The notes beneath the pieces were generated by a model that was not told the DNA's origin, made no database searches, and saw only the letters and a program-made list of their open reading frames with translations. This document shows, piece by piece, positions 27,195 to 35,507 of a DNA stretch of 64,000 nt (position 1 is the stretch's first letter; every line of letters starts with the position of its first letter). The translations under genes were made by a program, and so were the position numbers. Origin of the DNA: Streptomyces tendae. Its GTDB lineage: Bacteria > Actinomycetota > Actinomycetes > Streptomycetales > Streptomycetaceae. The DNA is taken from positions 4,774,001 through 4,838,000 of the forward strand of contig NZ_CP043959.1 of the NCBI RefSeq assembly GCF_008632955.1, in the 5' to 3' direction.

Positions 27195-27978
27195 GCAACT
27201 GACACGGCGGATCACTCCGGCAGCGCCCGGGCGTCAGGCGCCGGTGACGCGGTTCGCGGTGCCCGGGCGCATCGGGGTGAGCGAGCAGACCGCGTCGGTG
27301 TGGCGGACGGCCACCCTGACGGAGATCCGCCGCGAGACGCCCCGCGCGTCGACCTTCCGGTTCGCGGTGCCCGGCTGGCCGGGGCATGTGCCCGGGCAGC
27401 ACCTCATGGTGCGGCTGACCGCCGGGGACGGTTACACGGCGCAGCGCCACTACTCGATCGCCTCGGCGCCGGACGACTCCGGGCACATCGAGCTGACCTT
27501 GGACCACGTGTCGGACGGCGAGGTGTCGGGCTGGTTCCACACGGTGGCCCGCCCGGGCGACCGGATCGAGATGCGCGGCCCGCTCAGCGGCTTCTTCGCC
27601 TGGCCGGGCGACCGGCCCGCGCTGCTGCTGGGGGCGGGATCGGGCGTGGTCCCCCTGATGTCGATGGTGCGGCACCACCGCGCCCGCGGCCTGGCCCTCC
27701 CGCTGCGTCTGCTGGTGTCGGCGCGGGGCCCCGAGGACCTGATCTACGGGCGCGAGTACGGCGCGGAGACCACCGCGGTGTTCACCCGGAGCGCCCCGGC
27801 GGGTGTGCCCGTGGGACGTATGGCCGCCGGACATGTGGCGCCGCTCCTGGCCGAACAGCCTCCCGGTGGGTGGGAGGCCTATGTGTGCGGTTCCAACTCC
27901 TTCGCCGAGCACGCCTCCAGGCTGCTGGTGGCCGCAGGGCAGCCCGTGGAACGCATCCGCATCGAACGTTTCGGCTGA
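27187..27978 (+). CDS. FAD/NAD(P)-binding oxidoreductase (ferredoxin-reductase type)
   Basis: 263 residues. An FAD-binding barrel (about 30-135; RHYSIASAP is the FAD motif) and an NAD(P)-binding domain (about 140-263; LLGAGSGVVPLMSM, then YVCGSNSF). No 2Fe-2S domain is attached, so it must pass electrons to a separate partner, most likely the overlapping molybdopterin protein. The start GTG lies inside the end of that gene. Confidence 0.87.
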
Positions 27979-28226
27979 CCCGGGCCGGCCGCGGGCCCGA
28001 ACCGGCCGCCCGCCCCGGCCCGCCGGAGCCGGACAGCCGTCGTTTCGCGCGCCCGCCGCCGGGGCACCCGCCCCGCACTGACCGCACCGGGATCGCGGGA
28101 CGGCACGACAGCAACCGCTTTCCACGCCCCTTACCTGGCCCTTTCTCAAGGAACCCTGGCGATGCGCCGGATGATCCACGTAACGTGTCCTCGCTTCGCA
28201 CGGTCCCTTCACGAAGGCGGTCCCTG

Positions 28227-29198
28227 ATGGCCCTGTTCGACCTCTCCCTCGACAGACTGCGCTCGTACCGCAGCGTGTCCACGGCGCCCGCGGACTTCGA
28301 CGCGTTCTGGTCCGCGACGCTGGAGGAGGCCCGTCGGCACGACCTGGACGCCCGTTTCGAGCCGGTCGACACGGGACTGTCCACCGTGGAGGTCTTCGAC
28401 GTGACGTTCGCCGGCTTCGGCGGCCACCCGGTCAAGGGCTGGCTGGTCCTTCCCGCCGGGGCCGACGCGCCGCTGCCGCTGGTGGTCGAGTTCATCGGCT
28501 ACGGCGGCGGCCGGGGCCTGCCGCACGAGCACCTGCTGTGGGCGTCCACGGGCCGCGCGCACTTCGTGATGGACACCCGCGGCCAGGGCAGCGCCTGGGG
28601 CGGGGGCGGCGGCACCGCGGACCCGGTCGGCGGCGGCGGACCGGCGTTCCCCGGTTTCATGACGCGCGGCATCGAGGCGCCCGAGAACTACTACTACCGG
28701 CGGGTGTTCACCGACGCGGTGCGCGCGGTGGAGGCGGCGCGGTCGCACCCGCTGACCGACGCGAGCCGCACCGTGGCGGTCGGCGGAAGCCAGGGCGGGG
28801 GCATCACGCTCGCGGTGGGCGGACTGGTCCCGGACCTGGCCGCCGTCGCGCCGGACGTGCCGTTCCTGTGCGACTTCCCGCGCGCCACGACGCTCACCGA
28901 CCGCAACCCGTACCGGGAGATCGGCTCCTTCCTCAAGACCCACCGGGGCCGCTCGGCGGACGTGCTGCGCACCCTGTCCTACTTCGACGGCGTGCACTTC
29001 GCCGCCCGCGGCAACGCCCCCGCCCTGTTCTCGGCAGCCCTGGAGGACCAGACCTGCCCGCCGTCCACGGTCTTCGGCGCCTTCAACGCGTGGGCGCACG
29101 AGGACAAGACCATCGAGGTGTACGAGTTCAACGACCACGAGGGCGGCGGCCCCTACCAGGAGGCGGCGAAGGTGCGCTGGATGCGCGCGTACGCCTGA
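28227..29198 (+). CDS. Acetylxylan esterase / cephalosporin-C deacetylase-like (CE7)
   Basis: 323 residues. Alpha/beta hydrolase of the CE7 (AXE1) type: RGQGSAW loop near residue 118, nucleophile Ser in GGSQGGG near residue 189, Asp in LEDQTCPP, and His in FNDHEGGG near the end, completing the triad. No signal peptide, so it should act inside the cell on imported acetylated xylo-oligosaccharides or other acetyl esters. GAAGGCGG precedes the ATG. A GntR operator-like site lies 56 bp downstream. Confidence 0.9.
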   Translation: MALFDLSLDRLRSYRSVSTAPADFDAFWSATLEEARRHDLDARFEPVDTGLSTVEVFDVTFAGFGGHPVKGWLVLPAGADAPLPLVVEFIGYGGGRGLPHEHLLWASTGRAHFVMDTRGQGSAWGGGGGTADPVGGGGPAFPGFMTRGIEAPENYYYRRVFTDAVRAVEAARSHPLTDASRTVAVGGSQGGGITLAVGGLVPDLAAVAPDVPFLCDFPRATTLTDRNPYREIGSFLKTHRGRSADVLRTLSYFDGVHFAARGNAPALFSAALEDQTCPPSTVFGAFNAWAHEDKTIEVYEFNDHEGGGPYQEAAKVRWMRAYA

Positions 29199-29253
29199 CG
29201 CACCCGGGGGGGCACCGCACGGTTCCGGCCGAACTGCCGGACCGCCCTTCCTG

Positions 29254-29267
29254 TTGGTGTAGACCAA
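29254..29267. promoter_or_regulatory. HutC-type GntR operator
   Basis: TTGGTGTAGACCAA has TTGGT/ACCAA arms and contains GT-N-TA-N-AC, the consensus for HutC-subfamily GntR regulators; it also resembles the DasR site TGGTCTAGACCA. It lies 65 bp before the GntR gene, so autoregulation is likely. Confidence 0.65.
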
Positions 29268-29331
29268 TGGTAGATGTGGTGGCTCAACGAGCCCGCACGG
29301 CAACGGTACGTCACCAACAGGAGGGCGCGGT

Positions 29332-30089
29332 ATGGCCCGCACCACCCCGCACGATCACGTCGTCGGCGGCCACCCGCCCACCGACGGGGAGCCGCTGTAC
29401 CAACGGGTCGCCACCGCGCTGCTCGGCGAGCTGCGCACCGGCACCGTCCCGCCCGGTGAACGGCTGCCCGGTGAACGGCAGTTGGCCGAGCACTTCGGCG
29501 TCAGCCGGGAGACGGTACGGCAGGCGCTGCAGGTGCTGCGGCGGGACGGGCTGGTCGCCACGGACCGGCGCGGCAGCCATGCGGCGCTGCCCGGCGAGCC
29601 GGTGGAGGCGCCGGCCGCCGCGGGCTTCCCGCTAGGGGCGCGGCGCGCCGGGCGGGACACGGCGGCCCGGCCACCGTCACCTGGGAGGTCCCGCCGGCGG
29701 GGCACGCGGAGCCGCTGGGGCTCGCCCCGGGCCGGCCGACCCTGATGCACCGGTACTGGTCCTCGTCGGCCGACGGGCGCGAGCAGCGGACCGCGGTGAC
29801 ATCGTTTTCCGCCGTGGTGCTGGCGGAGGTCGAGGAACTGGCGCGCTACCGCGACCGGGCCGACGGCACCGGCGCCGCCGAGCTGCGCCGGGCCTACGAC
29901 TGGATGCGCCGGGCGGGTCTGTCGCTGCACCACCGGGACACGATCACCCGGCTCGCGGGCACCCCGTCGGTCCGGGTGACCCGACGGGTGCACGACCAGT
30001 ACGCCCGGCCGCTGGAGCTCACCGAACTGGTCCTGGACGCCCAGCAGGACGTCCTCGTCTACGAGTTCACGGTGCCGGCCGCCGTCTGA
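29332..30089 (+). pseudogene. GntR regulator, HutC subfamily, frameshifted
   Basis: The first frame (from the ATG at 29332, AGGAGG upstream) encodes a winged helix (GEPLYQRVATALLGELRTG, ERQLAEHFGVSRETVRQAL). The UTRA ligand domain continues in another frame to 30089 (ATVTWEVPPAG, LMHRYWSS, YEFTVPA). One missing G in the run at 29654-29656 explains the shift and restores about 252 residues, the normal HutC length. Because both domains are well conserved, a sequencing error or a very recent mutation is likely. Its 3' end overlaps the convergent thioesterase gene by 31 bp. Confidence 0.8.
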
Positions 30090-30856
30090 GGGGGCGTCGG
30101 GCCGCGCACCACGCGCGCCTGCCGGGCCGCCGCCAGCAGGGTCCGGTCCCGCGACCACACCGCGCTGTCGTCGACGGCCCAGCCGCCGCCCGCGTGGTCG
30201 CAGCGGATGCGGACCAGGCTCCAGCCGTACGGCGACCCGTCGTCGAGGGCGTCGGAGAAGTGCACGGTCAGCTCGGCGGTGGGGACCGGCCGGGGGGTGC
30301 TCCAGTGGGCGTACAGGGCGGGCGGCAGGACGTCCGTGAGCGTGGTGACGGCCGCCGCGTCCAGGGGCCGGTCGTCCCGGAAGCGCACCCACGCGACGAG
30401 TTCGGCGCGGGGTCCTGCGGCCAGCGGGAGGTCGCCGGTGCCGGGACGCATCTCCAGCTGGCGGGCGAAGGGCGCGAGGTCGGCGGGCAGCTCCAGCGGG
30501 AGGCAGTCGTCCGGTTCCGGCACGTCCGGGGCGGCGAGCCCGGCGTACGCGGGGCCGGGGCGGGACGGTCCGAACAGCGCCGAGCCGAGGACCACCGGCT
30601 CGCCGTCCTGATGTCCGGTGAAGAGGCAGGTGGAGGTGCGCCGGCCGGTCGCGGGCGCCGTCCCGGAGAAGCTGAGCGGGCCGGTGCCCACGGGGGTCAG
30701 GAAGTGCGTGGTCAGCGACCGGACCGGCTGCGCACCGCCCGCGAACGAGCCCCGTACGGCGGTCAGTGCCGCGCCGGCGACCCAGCCCCCGTGCATGCCT
30801 TCCCAGGACCACCAGGCGGGGTCGATGCGCGTCGCGTCATACGAAGTCGTCGTCAC
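30059..30856 (-). CDS. Thioesterase-family (acyl-CoA thioesterase-like) protein
   Basis: 265 residues arranged as a double hotdog. The N-terminal repeat has MHGGWVAGAAL (the substrate-entry helix) and LTTHFLTPVGTGPL; the C-terminal repeat has AHWSTPRPVPTAELTVHF and WAVDDSAVWSRD. This is the TesB-like arrangement, which hydrolyses acyl-CoA. The start is the GTG at 30856. Two matching operator-like inverted repeats are 19-71 bp upstream of it, so expression is probably controlled by a dimeric repressor not encoded next door. Confidence 0.8.
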   Translation of the reverse strand: MTTTSYDATRIDPAWWSWEGMHGGWVAGAALTAVRGSFAGGAQPVRSLTTHFLTPVGTGPLSFSGTAPATGRRTSTCLFTGHQDGEPVVLGSALFGPSRPGPAYAGLAAPDVPEPDDCLPLELPADLAPFARQLEMRPGTGDLPLAAGPRAELVAWVRFRDDRPLDAAAVTTLTDVLPPALYAHWSTPRPVPTAELTVHFSDALDDGSPYGWSLVRIRCDHAGGGWAVDDSAVWSRDRTLLAAARQARVVRGPTPPQTAAGTVNS

Positions 30857-30874
30857 GCGACGACCCTAGCCAGG

Positions 30875-30927
30875 CGGGTTGGAAAATCCAACCCGTTCCA
30901 GGGTGCGAGTTGGAAAACCCAACGCAC
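30875..30927. promoter_or_regulatory. Paired inverted repeats (double operator) before the thioesterase
   Basis: Copy 1 is CGGGTTGGA-AAA-TCCAACCCG (30875-30895), with perfect 9-bp arms. Copy 2 (30904-30927) has the same GTTGG-N5-CCAAC core within GTGC...GCAC. The centres are 31 bp apart, three helical turns, so two dimers would bind the same face of the DNA. The centres are AT-rich, unusual for this genome. Confidence 0.75.
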
Positions 30928-31010
30928 GGGCGCGGAGGGTCTCCGTCCGCCCTCCCCCGGACCGCCCTCCCCCGGACCGTCCGCCTCCGGCCGCTGAGCC
31001 CTCCGGCCCC

Positions 31011-31760
31011 TCAGTCCCCCGGCCGTTCAGGTTCAGCCCCCGGCCGCTCGGCGACGACCAGGCGCACCTTCGGGCTTCCGTCCCGCCGTCGGCCGAAATC
31101 GGGCAGCGGCCAGAACGCGACGCGGAACCCAGTGCGGTCCAGCCCGTGCCACAGGTCGCCGAAACGGACGGCGCGGTAGTACATGACGAACGGCGGACGC
31201 CACACGGCGTTGCGCACCCGCATGGCGGTGTCGAACCCCAGGAGCATCGCGTGGGTGACGGAGCCGGGCCGGGGCGGTGCGACCACCGGGAAGACGAACC
31301 GGCCACCGGGCCGCAGCACCCCGTACACCTGGGCGAACAGCCGCGGCATCTCGCGCGGCAGGAAGTGGCCGAACGCACCGAAGCTGACCGCGAGGTCGAA
31401 CTCCGGTCCGAACGGCAGCGCTCGCGCGTCCGCCCTCACCCAGGAGACGTCGGGTCCGGCCGGCCGGATGCGCGCGCGGGCGACGTCGAGCATCCCGGCG
31501 CTGAAGTCCACGCCGGTGACGCTCTCCCGGCACACCTGCCGCAGCACGTCCACGCCCGCGCCGGTGCCGCAGCACACGTCCAGGCCGGTGTCGTAGGGCC
31601 CGGAGTCCAGCAGCGCGGAGACGGTGGCGTCCAGCACCGAGTCGGGCGTGCGGAAGGGGGTGTGGTCGAACTTCGGGGCGAGGAGGTCGTAGCCGCGCTC
31701 CACGGACGACATCGCCTGGACGACGAGTTCGCTCAGACGGGGGCCTTCGGGGCTGAACAT
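31011..31760 (-). CDS. SAM-dependent methyltransferase
   Basis: 249 residues. Class I Rossmann methyltransferase: motif I LDVCCGTGAGVDVL (about 60-73), VTGVDFSAGMLDVAR, DARALPFGPEFDLAVSFGAFGHF and LRPGGRFVFP. The substrate cannot be told from sequence; the hydrophobic tail region is typical of small-molecule enzymes. The gene is on the same strand as the thioesterase (154-bp gap containing the double operator), so the two are probably separate units. Confidence 0.8.
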   Translation of the reverse strand: MFSPEGPRLSELVVQAMSSVERGYDLLAPKFDHTPFRTPDSVLDATVSALLDSGPYDTGLDVCCGTGAGVDVLRQVCRESVTGVDFSAGMLDVARARIRPAGPDVSWVRADARALPFGPEFDLAVSFGAFGHFLPREMPRLFAQVYGVLRPGGRFVFPVVAPPRPGSVTHAMLLGFDTAMRVRNAVWRPPFVMYYRAVRFGDLWHGLDRTGFRVAFWPLPDFGRRRDGSPKVRLVVAERPGAEPERPGD

Positions 31761-31930
31761 CAGCTCAGCCTAGGGCCTGATCCGTACGGCCGCCCGGAGC
31801 GGCACCGAGCTGACCGTGTGCGGTCGCGCCCGGCGGCCGGGCGGGTGCCGTGTGGGGCATCCGGGTGCTCGCGGGCGGCTCGCGGCCGGGGCAGCGCGGT
31901 GTTCGGGGGGCCGATTCCTACGTTTGCGGT

Positions 31931-33092
31931 ATGACTATCGGATTTGCTTCGCGGGCTGCCGTGTCGGGGTGTGCGCTCTGCGCGGCGGGCCTGCTGGCGC
32001 TCGCGCCCGCCGCGGCGACGACCGGGCCCGGCGCCGACCCCGGGCCGCGGACGACGGAAGCGCCCGCGTCCCTGCTGTTCCGGCCCGGCACACACGTCCG
32101 CCCGCGTACGGGGCGCCCGAGGTCCGGACCTGTCCGCCCGCTCGTGGCTGGTCGCCGACGCCGACACCGGCGAGGTGCTCGCGGCGCACGACGCGCACCG
32201 CAGGCTGCCTCCCGCCAGCACCCTCAAGACGCTGTTCGCGCTGACCGTGATGCCGGCCCTGCCCTCCGGCATCCGGCACCGCGTCCGCCCCGGGGAACTG
32301 GAGGGCATCGGGCCGGGGAGCAGTCTCGTCGGGGTCGCCGAGAACCGGTCGTACCGCGTCTCCGACCTGTGGAACGGGGTCTTCCTCAACTCCGGCAACG
32401 ACGCCGTGCGGGTGCTGGCGGCGCTCAGCGGCGGGTGGCGGGTCACGGCCGAACGGATGGAGGAGAAGGCGCGTGCCCTGGGGGCCCGGGACACCCGGGT
32501 GAAGTCGCCCGACGGGTACGACGCTCCCGGCCAGGTGTCCTCCGCGTTCGACCTGGCGGTGTTCGGCCGCGCGGGGCTGCGCAGCCCGGAGTTCGCGGCG
32601 TACTGCGCCAGGGCGGAGGCCAGCTTCCCGGCCCGCGACGGCGGCCACTACCCGATCGTGAACACCAACCGCCTGCTGACGGGGGCGGACGGGGTCACCC
32701 CGTACCGGGGGCTGATCGGGGTCAAGAACGGCTACACCAGCAACGCCGGCAACACGCTGGTCGCCGCCGCGCGACGCGGTGACCGCACGCTGGTGGTCAC
32801 GGTGATGAACCCCCGGTCGGACGAGGGGCACGCGGTGTACGAGGAGACGCGGTCGCTCCTGGACTGGGGCTTCGAGGCGGCCGGGCGGGTCGAACCGGTG
32901 GGCTCCCTGGACGCCCTGCGCGCCGGCCCCCCGGGCGGCCCGGAGGCGGACGCCGTGGCCCTCCCCGCACCGCGCCGGAACGACGCCTACGAGCGCCCGG
33001 CGGCCTGGACGGTCGCCGGGGCCGCCCTGCTCGGCGGAGCGGGGGTGGCGGTGTTCCTGCGCCTGCGATGGGGCCCGGTCCCGAAGAACTGA
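31931..33092 (+). pseudogene. D-alanyl-D-alanine carboxypeptidase (S11), frameshifted
   Basis: Starts at the ATG at 31931 with a signal peptide (CALCAAGLLALAPAAA). The frame changes at about 32115-32130. The remainder has all three penicillin-binding motifs: STLK (ASTLKTLF), SGN (LNSGNDAV) and KNG (KNGYTSNAG, replacing the usual KTG). A C-terminal membrane helix (WTVAGAALLGGAGVAVFL) anchors it. Two missing bases, one in GGGG near 32116-32119 and one in CC near 32129, would restore about 387 residues with a smooth LFRPG...LSARSWLVAD join; one extra base is the other reading. The enzyme trims peptidoglycan pentapeptides outside the membrane. Confidence 0.78.
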
Positions 33093-33564
33093 CGACCGCC
33101 GCCGAACGGCTCCCCGGGCCACGCCGGGCGACCGCGGCCGCGGGTCGGGCGGCTGCCGTCTGAAGGGCACCGCCCGGCCGGCCCGCCCGGTCGACGGCAC
33201 CGCCCCGAGCCTGTGCGTCGTCGGGGCAGACACCCCGGGCCCCCGGGTGCCACGCGCCGGCCCGGCCGGCCCGCCCGGTCGACGGCACCGCCCCGAGCCT
33301 GTGCGTCGTCGGGGCAGACACCCCGGGCCCCCGGGTGCCACGCGCCTGACGCCGGGGGCTGCCGTCCCGGCGCGGCCCCCCTCATGACGCGACCGTCCGG
33401 CAAGGCAGCGCCGTGCACACCTGACCGGTCGGGCTGCCCGGACCGGCCTCGACCCACGGCTCACCCCGAGCGACAGCGCGCCCCGTGCCACGCCCGTCCC
33501 GGACGACTGCCGGTCCGGACGGCACGGACCTCCTGGCGGAGGCCGCGCGGCTCCGCCCGTGCGA
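33093..33564. other. Intergenic region between convergent genes
   Basis: There is no supportable gene in these 472 bp. The central part is the 88-bp tandem duplication described separately. Each copy contains a hairpin (GCCCCGA...TCGGGGC) and CACCCCGGGCCCCCGGGTG, so the region may act as a double terminator for the carboxypeptidase and the convergent asparaginase. Confidence 0.6.
33173..33346. repeat. Exact 88-bp tandem duplication
   Basis: Copy 1 (33173-33260) and copy 2 (33261-33346) are identical over all 86 comparable bases. No coding frame runs through with a sensible product. The identity suggests a recent duplication, perhaps aided by the internal palindromes. Confidence 0.92.
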
Positions 33565-34581
33565 CTAGGCGCAGACCGGGTCGCCCGCCCCGTCCAGTGC
33601 GCGGACCGGGCGGATGCCGCCGACCGGCCTGCCGCCGCCCAGTACCGTCTCGCCCGTGAAGTCGGCGAGCAGAGCCGGGTCCACGCCCGCCTGGGCGAGG
33701 GCCGCCGCGGCCACCGGGATGCGGGCGCGTCCGGCGCCGTCGGCGATTTTCACGGCGACCGCCCGGCCGTCGGGCAGCGCGGCCACCTGGACGCCCTCGA
33801 AGCCGTCCTTGGCGAGCAGCCCGGGCACGGACCGCATCAGCGCGGCCACGTCCCGGCCGGAGCCGGACGCCATCTCGGCGTGCGCGCGCATCGCGTCGGC
33901 GACCCGGGCCTCGGGGGTGCCGGGCGCGGCCGTGGTGATGCGGGCGGCGGCGCGGGCCAGGCCCTCCAGGGAGACCGCGAACAGGGGGGCGCCGCAGCCG
34001 TCGACGGTGACCGCGGCGACGCGCCGGCCGGTGAGGTCCTCGACCGTCTCGGCGATCGCCCGCTGCAGGGGGTGCGCGGGGTCGAGGTAGTCGTCGAGGG
34101 ACCAGCCGTTCAGCGTCGCCGTGTACAGCATCGCGGCGTGCTTGCCGGAGCAGTTCTGGGCGAGCCGGGACGGGGCCCGGCCCGCGCGCACCCAGGTGTC
34201 CCGGACGACCGGGTCGAAGGGCAGGTCGGGCACGTTGAGCAGACGGTCCTCGGCCAGCCCGGCGCGCGCGAGGATGCGCCGGGCGCCGGCGAGGTGACGC
34301 TCCTCGCCGGAGTGGCTGGCCGCCGCCAGCGACAGCAGTTCGCCGTCGAGCGGGAGCCCCTCGCGGACCATGGCGACCGCCTGCAGGGGCTTGAGCGCGG
34401 AGCGGGGGTAGAAGGCGGCCTCGGGGTCGCCGAGGCGGAACCGGACCCGGCCGTCGCCGTCGAGGACGACGACGGAGCCGTAGTGGACGCCTTCCACCAC
34501 ACCGCCGCGTATCAGGTGGGCGACGGGGGCGTGGAGGGGTTCGCGGATCGGGGGTGCGTCCGCCGGGAGGCTGCTGAGCAT
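33565..34581 (-). CDS. Asparaginase (L-asparaginase II family)
   Basis: 338 residues, PF06089 type, found mainly in actinobacteria and proteobacteria. Recognisable blocks are VEGVHYGSVVVLD, FYPRSALKPLQAVAM, ASHSGEERH, NCSGKHAAML, TVDGCGAPLFAVSL and GIRPVRALDGAG. It is unrelated to the classic EcA-type fold but belongs to the serine-dependent amidohydrolase group. No signal peptide, so cytoplasmic conversion of asparagine to aspartate is expected. Its ATG shares one base with the regulator's TGA, so translation is coupled to the FadR-type regulator upstream. Confidence 0.87.
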   Translation of the reverse strand: MLSSLPADAPPIREPLHAPVAHLIRGGVVEGVHYGSVVVLDGDGRVRFRLGDPEAAFYPRSALKPLQAVAMVREGLPLDGELLSLAAASHSGEERHLAGARRILARAGLAEDRLLNVPDLPFDPVVRDTWVRAGRAPSRLAQNCSGKHAAMLYTATLNGWSLDDYLDPAHPLQRAIAETVEDLTGRRVAAVTVDGCGAPLFAVSLEGLARAAARITTAAPGTPEARVADAMRAHAEMASGSGRDVAALMRSVPGLLAKDGFEGVQVAALPDGRAVAVKIADGAGRARIPVAAAALAQAGVDPALLADFTGETVLGGGRPVGGIRPVRALDGAGDPVCA

Positions 34582-35336
34582 CACACTGCCTGCGTGTTGT
34601 CGTGGTGGACCGGCGCGGGGGTGGTGCGCGGGCCCGGCGTGCGCGCGGAGCGCACGAGGTCGGTCAGGGTCGTCTCGACACGGTCGAGGTGGTGGGTCAT
34701 GGCCCGGACGGCGTCCGGCTCGGAGCCGTCGGTGAGCGCCTCGGCGATCGCCCGGTGCTCGCGGTCGGACTGTGCGCGGCGTCCGCCGAGCTCGTTGAGG
34801 AAGGCGGACTGGCGGGCCAGCGCGTCCCGGATCTCCTCGAGGACCCGCCGGAACACCGGGTTGTGGGCGGCCTCGGCCACGGCGAGGTGGAAAAGGGTGT
34901 CCAGGGCCACCCAGGCGGTGGTGTCGGTCTCCCGCTCCATCCGCTCCAGCAGGTTCCGCAGCCGGTCGACGTCCTCGGGGGTGCGGCGCAGGGCCGCGTA
35001 CCCGGCGACCGGGATCTCGACGTGCCGGCGCACCTCCATGAGGTCCCCGGCCGTGTAGTCGCCGAAGGTGGCGTCCTGGACCGCGTCGGCCACCACGAAG
35101 GTGCCCTTGCCGGTGCGGGACACGGTCAGGCCCATGGTCTGCAGGGCCCGCAGCGCCTCCCGCAGCACCGGGCGGGAGACCTCGAGGCCACGGCACAGCT
35201 CCGCCTCGGAGGGGAGCTTCTCGCCGATCGCGTACTCGCCGCGCTCGATGGCGTCGCGGAGGTGGGCGAGCACCGCCTCCATCGCGCTGACGCGCCGGGG
35301 TGCCGCACCACCTGTCTGGCTGTCTGACAGGTTCAC
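34581..35336 (-). CDS. FadR/FCD-type GntR regulator of the asparaginase
   Basis: About 251 residues. A winged helix (about 20-85; AMEAVLAHLRDAIERGEYAIG, PSEAELCRGLEVSRPVLREAL) is followed by an FCD helical ligand domain (about 100-230), with His residues in the LFHLAVAEAAHNP and SDREHRAI segments that usually bind a metal. The chosen start is the GTG at 35336; no ribosome site precedes it, so the message may be leaderless, and the ATG at about 35282 (MEAVLA) is an alternative. It overlaps the asparaginase gene by one base and likely controls it in response to an amino or carboxylic acid. Confidence 0.85.
   Translation of the reverse strand: MNLSDSQTGGAAPRRVSAMEAVLAHLRDAIERGEYAIGEKLPSEAELCRGLEVSRPVLREALRALQTMGLTVSRTGKGTFVVADAVQDATFGDYTAGDLMEVRRHVEIPVAGYAALRRTPEDVDRLRNLLERMERETDTTAWVALDTLFHLAVAEAAHNPVFRRVLEEIRDALARQSAFLNELGGRRAQSDREHRAIAEALTDGSEPDAVRAMTHHLDRVETTLTDLVRSARTPGPRTTPAPVHHDNTQAV
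35311..35331. promoter_or_regulatory. Inverted repeat over the FadR-type regulator start
   Basis: CCTGTC (35311-35316) and GACAGG (35326-35331) form a dyad, with a nested TGTC-T-GACA (35321-35329). It overlaps the first codons of the regulator if the start at 35336 is right, consistent with autorepression. Confidence 0.45.
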
Positions 35337-35507
35337 GAGCCGATGGTGCGCGGCGGCCGTCGGCACTGTCAAGCGAGGGCGGTCGGGGGTGGGGCGAACC
35401 ACACCCCGGCAGGGGGGTCACCACCCTTTCCCGCGGGGGGTGGCCCGCCCTCCCTTGGGGGGCCACCGCCATTCTTCGCGGGCAAGATCGTTCCGATACT
35501 GGACCGT

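Noticed and set aside
29254..29267. A true DasR site
   Set aside because: The centre is GTGTAGAC rather than GTCTAGAC, and the adjacent GntR gene is a better candidate; I call it a HutC-type operator instead.
30059..30089. Overlap of GntR and thioesterase ends as an annotation error
   Set aside because: Both reading frames carry conserved C-terminal residues up to their stops, and short convergent overlaps are common in Streptomyces.
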